A stretch of DNA of 64,000 bases from Craterostigma plantagineum (taxonomy: Eukaryota > Streptophyta > Magnoliopsida > Lamiales > Linderniaceae). Location: contig JAPQWV010001404.1 in NCBI GenBank assembly GCA_027422505.1, forward strand, positions 1 to 64,000, in the 5' to 3' direction. The notes under the pieces are model-generated. The model was not told the origin of the DNA, made no database searches, and saw only the letters and a program-made list of their open reading frames with translations. This document shows, piece by piece, positions 55,571-64,000 of this stretch (position 1 is its first letter; the number at the start of each line of letters is the position of its first letter). The position numbers were made by a program, and so were the translations under genes.

Positions 55571-57205
55571 TCGCCAGCCTGAGAGAAATGCGATGGTCCA
55601 CATCGAGCACGAGGTTGCTGCGATTGAAGGGAACGTCGTAGACGATCCCACTACCTATGACCAGGCAATCGAGAATAAAGATTCGGAGAAATGGCTTATA
55701 GCTATGCAAGCCAAAATGGATTCTATGCACGAAAACCAAGTCTGGACTCTAATAGACCATCCAGATGGTTTTAGACCCATTAGGTGTAAATGGATCTACA
55801 AGAAAAAGATTGGATCTGAAGGATTTGTTGACACATACAAAGCTAGGCTTGTGGCGAAAGGGTACAGTCAGAAAGAGGGCATTGATTATGAGCAGACCTT
55901 TTCGCTTGTTGCTATGATGAAGTCCATTCGAACATCGATAGCTGCGCACTATGACTGTGAGATCTGGCAGATGGATGTGAAAACTGCGTTCCTAAATGGA
56001 TACCTCATGGAGGAAATATATATGGAGCAATCCAAGGGTTTTACTTTGCAAGGAGATGCTCATAAAGTGTGCAAATTGAATCCATTTATGGACTCAAACA
56101 AGCTCCAGAAGCTGGAATCTTCGGTTCGATGAAGTGGTCAAGAGCCACGGATTCTTGAAGAACGAAGAAGAACCTTGCGTCTACAAGAAAAGCAGTGCGA
56201 GCAAATATCTTTCCTCGTATTGTACGTGGACGATATCCTTTTGATAGGAAATTTATATTGGAATGCTCTCGATGGTGAAAGCGTGGCTTTCGACCAAATT
56301 TTCCATGAAAGACTTGGGAGAAGCTACCTACATCTTGGGTATTCGCCTTTATAGAGATCGAGCGAATCGTATGCCAGGACTCTCCCTGGCCCTTTACTTA
56401 GAGAAGGTCTTGCAGCGATATAATATGGACTACTCCAGGAAAGGCTTCCTGCCTATGTGACAGGGATTCACCTTTCCAAGGCTATGAGCCCTCAAAGTGA
56501 GTTGGAGCGGAAAGAGATGAATGGAATCCCCTATGCATCCGCAGTGGTAGCTTGATGCACGTGATGCTTTGCACGCGACCTGACTTGGCGTACGCTGTGA
56601 GCGTAGTCAGTCGGTTTCGGGCTGATCCTGGTAATGAACATTGGACAGCAGTCAAGACTATCCTGAAGTACCTCAGACGGACTAAGGATATGATGCTGGT
56701 CTTTGGTAATGGAGAATTGGAAGTGGAAGGGTATACGGATTCGAATTTCCAATCTGACGTGGACGACCGAAAATCAACTTCAGGATTCGTCTTTACGCTC
56801 AACGGTGGAGCAGTGTCTTGGAAAGTTCCAAATAGGGCAGTACTGCAGATTCCACATGCGAAGCAGAGTATATTGTGGCCTCGGAGCCAGAAAAGGAAGG
56901 TGTTGGACGAGAAAGTTCTTGGAAGAACTTGGTGTCGTTTCTGTAGCAGATAGGCCATTGCCATTGTGGTGTGACAATACTGACGCTATTGCTTAGGCAA
57001 AAGAACAAAGATCTCACAGCAGGTCCAAACATATAGAAAGAAAGTACCACGTGTTACGTGGATTCTTTGAGAATGGCTACATAGCCGTGCAGAAAATTGC
57101 GACCTCGGATAACGTGGCCGACTTGTTCACCAAGCCTCTATCACAGGCAGTGCTGGCTCGACATCTCGAAAAGATGGGTATTACATACTGCAGCGCATGG
57201 CATTT
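55571..57205 (+). pseudogene. CopF reverse transcriptase and RNase H
   Basis: RT: PTTYDQAIENKDSEKWLIAM, CKWIYKKKIGSEG, KARLVAKGYSQKEGIDYEQT, MDVKTAFLNGYLMEEIY, then a frame change at about 56080 and the YVDDILLIG box at about 56220. RNase H: TRPDLAYAVSVVSRF, GYTDSNFQSDVDDRKSTSGF, a break near 56860, and ADLFTKPLSQAVLARHL at the end. The catalytic YVDD is preserved, but the reading frame is not. Confidence 0.88.
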
Positions 57206-57210
57206 AGTAC

Positions 57211-57221
57211 AAGTGGGAGAT
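57211..57221 (+). other. CopF polypurine tract
   Basis: AAGTGGGAGATT, directly before the 3' LTR, the usual copia form. Confidence 0.8.
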
Positions 57222-58289
57222 TGTTAGGAATATGCCCTCGAATGCTATACGAGGATTAGATTGTATAGAGCATTAGATTATTTATCATTCGACCTTTTGT
57301 GTAATAGGATTTTTCGTGTGTTTAATGAAAGGTATTGTTCATTTACTGGATATAAGAGTTCTTTACTTAGCATCCTGTAAAGCAATAAATGACAAATCCA
57401 AATGTGTCGAGTTGGGTCACCGTTCTCGATGGGTACGAGAGAGAAAGGAACCAATGGACTCTTAACCTCGAACATTAAAAGTCCGTAAGCCTGAGGCTCT
57501 AGTTGGGTGCTGGATATCTGATCACGGCTTATTTGTCGATGACCTATCGTGTGCCGATATCCCACTTGGAAGTGGAGGTCATGACTTGTGATACGTATCG
57601 AATCAAGGGATTGACTCGTTTCATGGACACAGACTCACGGGGTCGTACGGTCGAACATGGCTTATTACTCAAGGAGTGTAAATGACGACGACAACATTAT
57701 AGTAGTCTACAGTGAACCTTAGACCGAAAGGGGCTTTGACGGAATTGACTTCGAAGTCTCGACTGTCACTGGTTCCCTTGACCCGATGTGCTGTTGCATG
57801 GGTCAGCGGGCCAGATGCGGTCTTGGTGACGATTTTCGATTGCCGAGCTTAGACCGCCGAGTAGGGATTCACAGTCTCGCAAGTAATCGAGATAAGTGTC
57901 CTATGGGGATGGCGGCGGGAAATTACGAAATCCTTTGCCAAGGTATTGAACTAATTCATGTGAGACACGGAGGGTAGTTTGGTAATTTGCCTAGTCTCCG
58001 TTTTATCATAGGATCGAGTTTAGTGAGTTTGACATAGACCATGGCTCTCACTTGATTGGGACACAACTGAAGGGTTTATACGTGGCACTGTTATCTATAG
58101 TGAGGCTCTGGGATAAAGACTGGTCGAAATTCGCATTCGAATCGGGTTACGGTCCGGTACTGCGGATTGGCTAGGTAACTACCGGACTCTTGAATTCCTC
58201 CCTTGCCGATTGAGTCGAACCTAGAGGTCGGGCTTAAAAAGGATCATCAACGTACACTGATAAGGAGAGAAAGTGTTTTAGGCCTTAAC
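57222..58289 (+). repeat. CopF 3' LTR (interrupted)
   Basis: Starts TGTTAGGAATATGCCCTCG. It shares blocks with the CopG LTR (61381-63821), such as AAAGTCCGTAAG and GGATTGGCTAGG, so the families are related. It is cut at 58290 by R5. The rest of the LTR would lie beyond R5 and outside the window. Confidence 0.88.
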
Positions 58290-58824
58290 TGTCAGGACCC
58301 GCTGTCCCAACTACCTAATTCTAACGTATCCCACGTGTCCAACGTTGCTTTAACTTAAAAGAGATGCGGAAATGCGTACGAAATTTTTCCATTTATGTAA
58401 TGGAAGTAGTCTCTATACATGACAAAAGAATAACATGAATTCCTAACTTCATGTGAATTCTAATTACACGAGATGTGTATACATGCACAGCAAAAAAATC
58501 TCTATGCGCCCGGCCTCGCAGATCGTCATCCATGCACACACTCCCATCCCAAAGCCGCTGGAAGCGTCAAAAGATTTGCCTTGCCATCTACGTGGTCACG
58601 TACCGTGGTCGCCCGCACCTACAACACATAACGTAAGGGGTGAGCGATATGCTCAGAAAGTAGAAATCATGCATGGCGTGCACGTGATAACATCCCGCAA
58701 AGGCAATCCACGTCGATGCATCTTACGTCCTATGAATCAAACTTAATCTCTTATCTTTTATCTTAGGGCCCTTGGCAGACTTTTACCCAGGCGTACACCG
58801 TAAAGAGCTCTATCCAACCACGGG

Positions 58825-58990
58825 CATCAGCTCAAAGTATGAGGGCATCAACCCAACCATACTAAAGCATGAGGGCATTAACCCAAACCACGCTAATCAG
58901 GGATATAAGGGCATCAACCCAACCATGAGGGCATCAACCCAACCATGGTAATCCCCCGACGCATCAACGTCGTTCATATACTGGGAGCAT
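58825..58990. repeat. minisatellite GGGCATCAACCCAACCAT in R5 LTR
   Basis: Five or more copies of an 18-30-bp unit around GAGGGCATCAACCCAACC, then GCATCAACGTCG variants. It lies within the candidate intron. Confidence 0.85.
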
Positions 58991-59454
58991 CAACGTCGCC
59001 GACGGCGCATCAACGCCGTCCCGGTGCCCCAGAAGTCGCCACTTAACTTAACTAATAATATCCTCGCCCACCTCGGCTTTTAATTTTCGCTATTTGCGAC
59101 ATAATCATGCACGCTCATCATTTCATTACCCCCAAATGTGTCGTGCATGCTCGTGCATATGCATAATGCATTAACGCCATAACGCTTACCGAAAGCATGC
59201 ACCCATATCATACAAGTTTACGTAAACACGTAAGCACCTTATCACGTAATCACATGAATTAAGCACATACACATATGCTATGCGTTGTAGTTGGATTTCC
59301 ACTTACCTGTCGTCCGTAGATTAGTCGCTGCCTGACCCGTGTATTCTCCTAGGCCCACCCGTTAGGCATAAAATAGTATCGTTAGGACACTATTTTAATT
59401 AATTGCTTAGGTATGCTACATCTCTAAGTTAGGAACATATTTTGGTAAGTTCTA

Positions 59455-60690
59455 GTTGGGTTCGCAAACTCTCTCACGACCTGTGAAGTTCCAAAATTTT
59501 GTTCTAGTTTGCTAAGTGTGTTTCGCGAATTGTACTTACAATTTCTAGGGCTCGCGAAGTTTATTATTGTTTATTCATGATTCGCCAATTTGAGTTCGCA
59601 GAACTTACGCATCCCATGAATTTTGTGGGTGCGTTCGCGAAATAGCCACGGCCGGCAAAACCCTAGAAACCGCGAATCATTTGTGTTTCGCGACTTAGGA
59701 TGTCGCCAATTAGGTTCGCAAAAAGGCTTGGATTTGCGAAACATTTTCGCAAATTTGTAGGATTCGCCAACTGGTTCGCAAAAGGCTTGATTTGGCAAAA
59801 TCAGACCCACAACATGTCGTACCGTGAGTTCGAGAAATTCGGAGAGGTCGAGTTCGCACTTGAGGAGTTCGCAAAACATAACCCGCAACCCTTGATGGAT
59901 TCGCAAAATGCCGCCCGCCAACTTCACTTGGATTCGTGAATCTGAGCTCGCCAAAGTGGAGCCGCAAACTTCTAAGGATTCGCAAAGCTAGGGGTTCGCC
60001 ATCCTTCCTCAGCCCGCAAATTGGTGAGTTCGCAATCTTCATGCCGTGAAGAATTCGCAAAAGTGGATTCGCCATCTTGGACGGGTTCGCAAAACGTCTC
60101 TCTTGATTCGCCGACTATGCGTGGCCCGCAGAGTGGACTAGCAAACCACAGCCCGTGAAATGGTTGGAGTTCGCAGAACCTATTTCGTCAATCTGGGGGA
60201 TTCGCAAAATAGCTCCATCCCGCAAAACCTTTCTCTGATTCGCAAACCATTAATTCGCCGCTTCGATTCGTGAACTACGGCCCGCAAATCCTTCAAGCTT
60301 GTTTCGCGAAGTCTATCAAGCATCGCCCCATTCGCAAAACTCTTTCACTTCGTAAAACTTCATCGGGTTCGCCAAGTTTCTCACCGTTCGCGACTTTGGA
60401 CCCGCCAACCTCCTACTTCGCGAATCCATGTAAGAGGGGTCTTGTGTTCGCAAAACTCTCGACCCATGAAATTTCCTAATTCAAGTTTCGCGAACTCTTT
60501 GCCCTCGATTCGCAAAACCCTAGAACCCGTGAGATATATGAGATTCGCGAATCAGGGTTCGGAAACTCTCTCGGGTTCGCAAAACGTCAACCTCTCTCTC
60601 TCATTTTGCGAAATGCGGTTTGCATGAGTTCGCAAACTTCGTTCGCAGCTTCTTCCCTTCGCACAAACACCTCTCAATTCGCAAAGCTCA
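59455..60690. repeat. TTCGCAAA/TTCGCGAA array in R5 LTR
   Basis: Dozens of TTCGCAAA, TTCGCGAA, TTCGCCAA and CCCGCAAA words, 15-35 bp apart, located upstream of the splice donor (59306) in element orientation. Open frames on both strands here come from the repeat. Confidence 0.88.
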
Positions 60691-61380
60691 AGTTTTACGG
60701 ATCAAAAAGCTATTTTTCCTAAAGAACAAGCCGAAGGCTGTTCGAACTCTTAAAACCCCAACAGAACCTAAGGTCGAACTTAATATTAACACGAGCCTAA
60801 CCAAATTTTCGTACCTTATCATCCTAGACACGATAGATTGGAGCTAATGACAAGGATTTAGGTGGGGAATTTTATTTCTAGTACCTCACAGTTGGTGCAT
60901 CCCTAGAAATTAACATTCTCGTGTTTAAAATTCTCAGAGCATACAAAGTCAGGGTGAGAAACTTACAATCCTTCCAAGCTTTTCGTTAGTTTAGTTCGGC
61001 TCCTCCCTTGCGAAAGAATGTCTCCCAAATATATCTCCTTTAATTTTTGAGCTTGACGTGTTTTTACTCTCATCTAAGGTTTGGAGATGTATTAAAATAT
61101 TCAAGGGGTGTTGATGGGACATGTGGCCTGTGAGCTTCCCCTAATCTAAGGACTTTGTTCCCAAGATTTTTTTCTTCACTAATTTGGGCCAAGTTATGGT
61201 GGTACTTGGGCCCTAACTTTAAATTCTAGTCCAATCAAAATCTTACCAATGTCATTGTCCCTATTTTTTTGAAAATCCCCCTTAAGTTAAGTATCATTAG
61301 AAGCACATAACTGGTCACGTAACACATAAGTCATATAAGCACGGAAGGCACATAATTGCAGTCAGTATTCATGCAAATTT

Positions 61381-63821
61381 TGTTAGGGAGTGTGCCCTCG
61401 GAATGCCATACGAGGACTGGGAATAGTATAGGGCGCACAATGATGTATAGGTCGATAGACAGTTTTAATGTATTTACTGTTAAAATAAAGTAGTGGATAT
61501 TATTTTCATTATAATAAGGGCATTATTATTTATTTATCGAATTTAAAGTCTGCTTGGCATCTGGCAGTGCGATAAATAAATAACACCCGAATGTTTGAGT
61601 TGGACGTCTGATTCTCGTGGAGACGAGGGAGGAGACACCGGACAGTCCTTAATCTCAGCATTAAATAAAAAGTCCGTAAGTCTAAGGGATTCTAGGTGGG
61701 TGACTAGATATCCGAATATGACTTATTCATTGACGACCACATAGTATCGGCAGTGTCACCGATTACCTGAGAGGTTGTGGGTCGTGATGGAGATATCGGT
61801 GATCGGAGAGATCGGGTATTTGGACATTCGGCTCGTATTCGTCTCGATCACATGACTAGGATGTTGTCAATGATTGAACGAATGACTGTAGCAGCCTCAG
61901 ACCGATAGGGTCACTGACGGATTTGCTTTCGCAATTTCGGTTTGGCGCTAGTTGGCTAGGTCCGCAAGTGTTCGAAAATGGGACACGGGCCAGCGACAAA
62001 ACGCAACTGACTTTACGGAGGTGATTGCCGGCTTTGACTGCTATCGGGATTCACTGCCTATATTCGTATAGGTTAACGTCCTATGAGGTAATTGGAGAAC
62101 GACGATTGTAAAGCCTTCGGCCGAAGCTTGGAAAGCTCGCTGGTATTAGATACAGAGCAGAGTTTAAATAATCGATTGGGTCTCAATTATAACATAGAGT
62201 TGGGTTAGTGAGTTTGACATTTACATGGCTCTCACCTAACCGGGACGCACGTGAAAGGCGTAAGAGTTATTTAAATGTATACACTATAGTCGGTTCGCCC
62301 GAATTTCGATTAGATCAAAATTCGTTCTCAACTGGGATCTGTCCGGTACCGTGGATTGGCTAGGCGAATACCGGGACTCGCGGATTCCTCCCGTGCCAGT
62401 TGAGACGGACCTAGAGAGTCGCGCTTAAAAATGGTAATGAACTGAACGAAAACGGCGGGCTTTTCTCTGGAACCTAACGAATGGGATCCGTTGAGGTAGT
62501 GGCACAGTTGATACGAGTGTCAATGATTTAGTTAAATTCCGGTGACGGTCACGGGAATAATTAGGACTTGAGATTGTCTTAAGTGCTTAATTAATTAACT
62601 AAATGAGGCTCGATTGTAATTAATATAATTAGATTGGATTTAATTATTTTATTACTTAAAATTGAGGGACTAAATTGGGAAATTAGAAACCTCATGGGCT
62701 TAAATGAAATATTTGCATGTTGACTTGGTCTTGGACATGTGTATAATTCCTAGCTTGCCACATTGAATGAGGTGGCTTGTGAGTCATACTCTTGGCTTTG
62801 ATGAGAGCATGACAAGTATTGTTGAATAATAATAAAATAACCCTAAGTGGACTTTTACTACATGTATGATATGACACCTCACTTGATTTTGATGTAAAAA
62901 ATAATATATAGAGCAAGCATGCAACGTGAGTTGAGTTCTAAGCCAAGTACTTGGTCACTATGCTCTCAATAACTAGCTAAAGAATAAAAGAGAGTGTACT
63001 TGGTACTTCTCAAGCCACATAGTTTAAGCCAAGGGTTCGTTCGACGAAGCCCGACACCCGAACCGAACTGCGTCTAGCCATCGGGAGCAGTTTCGGAGGT
63101 TCGATCAAGGATATACCGGCATGACAATCTAGCCCGGAAGCCCCGGGAACCAGACGAGGCGCAGCGACGTCCATCCGAGGTGAAATCACGTTCATCGACG
63201 GTATATTTCATACCTTACTGATTTGATTTTACGAAAAATACCAAACGATATCGGAATGATTCGAAAGACCCCTCGTTACGATCGTTGGGAAGTGTAGAAT
63301 CAATCTGGAAAATTTGGTATTGATCTAAAATCATTTCGGTTGTCAAACTGTCAAAAGACGGCAGACTGCCGCTTTAGTCGAATTGATAATTTCGAACTAC
63401 TGATTTGACTTTGCGAGAAATACCAAACGACATCGGAATGATTCGAAAGACCCCACATTGCGATCGTCAGGAAGTGTAGAATCATTCTGGAAATTTTGGT
63501 ATTGATCGGAAATCGTTTCGGTTGCCAAATAGTCGAAACACTGTCGGCTGCCGCTTTGTTCGAACTAGTTGGGAATGAAATTATTAATTCGAGTAAATTT
63601 GTATCAAATTCGAATTTGAGAAGTTCGAATTAAACGTGGTCTCCCGAGGCTCAGGGCAGTATCTTGAGCTCTCGGGAGAAGCCGAAAGGGCGCTAGGTCG
63701 AATTTAGATGTTGAAAATCGAAAATTCGGCACCCTACGCCGCTCGGTTCAAAACGCGCTTCCGCTATCGCCACGTTGCGCTGTTCGGGGGCCGGCGACGA
63801 TTAATCGGGCCCACCCCAACA
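61381..63821 (+). repeat. CopG 5' LTR
   Basis: 2,441 bp, TGTTAGGGAGTG to CACCCCAACA, with an iMet primer site right after it. It is inserted in the R5 LTR. It contains a 182-bp direct duplication (63218-63399 and 63400-63575). Related to the CopF LTR. Confidence 0.88.
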
Positions 63822-63835
63822 GTGGTATCAGAGCT
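63822..63835 (+). other. CopG primer binding site (tRNA-iMet type)
   Basis: GTGGTATCAGAGC, the best-preserved primer site in the window, placed one base after the LTR end. Confidence 0.9.
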
Positions 63836-64000
63836 ACGGCTCATGCATGGTTCGACCGAAGGCCTCGAAAGCCGATGTGGCGAACGAACGGTCGACGTAG
63901 TTTGGAGACTATCGTCGCTCGTGACGTCGGTCGGGCACCCGACGTCAAAATTCTGTGTTGCATGTTTATGTGGGACGTTTACGCGGGCTTAGGTTCTAAC
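63836..64000 (+). other. CopG leader, runs off the window
   Basis: The start of the internal region of CopG. The plus frame through 63992 has no Gag motif yet. The element continues past the end. Confidence 0.6.

Larger units (their letters stand above)
58290..61380 (-). repeat. R5: Ty3/gypsy LTR, incomplete
   Basis: Starts TGTCAGGACCCGC like the R3 LTR and shares its blocks (GCGCCCGGCCTCGCAGATCG, ACGTACCGTG). The candidate intron runs minus 59306 to 58619. It is cut at 61381 by the CopG LTR. Its left end abuts CopF, so it is a 3' LTR or a solo LTR in minus orientation. Confidence 0.85.

Overview
The window is nuclear DNA of a flowering plant, most likely a eudicot with a large repeat-rich genome. 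It is almost entirely nested LTR retrotransposons of both the Ty1/copia and Ty3/gypsy superfamilies, with a Mutator-like (MULE) transposase remnant carrying an OTU domain. There is one intact cellular gene, a three-exon hotdog-fold thioesterase. Nothing looks bacterial, organellar or CRISPR-like. The names R1-R5 (gypsy) and CopA, CopE, CopF, CopG (copia) are mine.

Layout. 1-323 is an unassigned flank. R1 (329-6875, minus, TSD ATTAC) is a gypsy element with gag but no pol. 6881-12385 is non-coding: a tandem array with a period near 465 bp, a 310-bp solo LTR with TSD CAGCG at 8753-9062, and unannotated AT-rich DNA. CopA (12391-41916, minus, TSD ATAAC) is a large Sirevirus-like copia element. 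It is split by three gypsy insertions: R2 (13119-16433, plus), R3 (21667-31637, minus, TSD ATAAT) and R4 (32785-37325, plus). Without them CopA would be about 11.7 kb, ordered gag, coiled-coil, PR, IN, RT, RH, a multi-PPT zone and an envelope-like 3' ORF. CopE (42316-47257, plus, TSD CCACG) is a copia-type element that keeps only a coiled-coil gag segment. The MULE/OTU remnant is at 47385-48420, followed by AT-rich repeats and an array of short hairpins. The thioesterase gene occupies 49485-51044. CopF (about 53434-58289, plus) is a degenerate copia element. Its 3' LTR is cut by a gypsy LTR (R5, from 58290, minus), which is in turn cut by the 5' LTR of CopG (61381-63821, plus). CopG continues past the window end.

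Patterns beyond annotation. (1) Gypsy LTRs R1, R2, R3 and R5 share a canonical splice donor, a branch-like motif and an acceptor at corresponding positions, 690-940 bp apart. This suggests an intron inside the LTR leader. (2) These families and R4 also carry, at the same LTR position upstream of the donor, arrays of short TTCG/CGAA palindromes whose sequence differs by family. CopA carries similar arrays in its leader and 3' region. (3) R1 and R2 share the same internal pol deletion, which defines a non-autonomous subfamily. (4) The two R3 LTR copies differ mainly by one-base homopolymer indels, so some of the many 'frameshifts' may be assembly errors rather than true decay.
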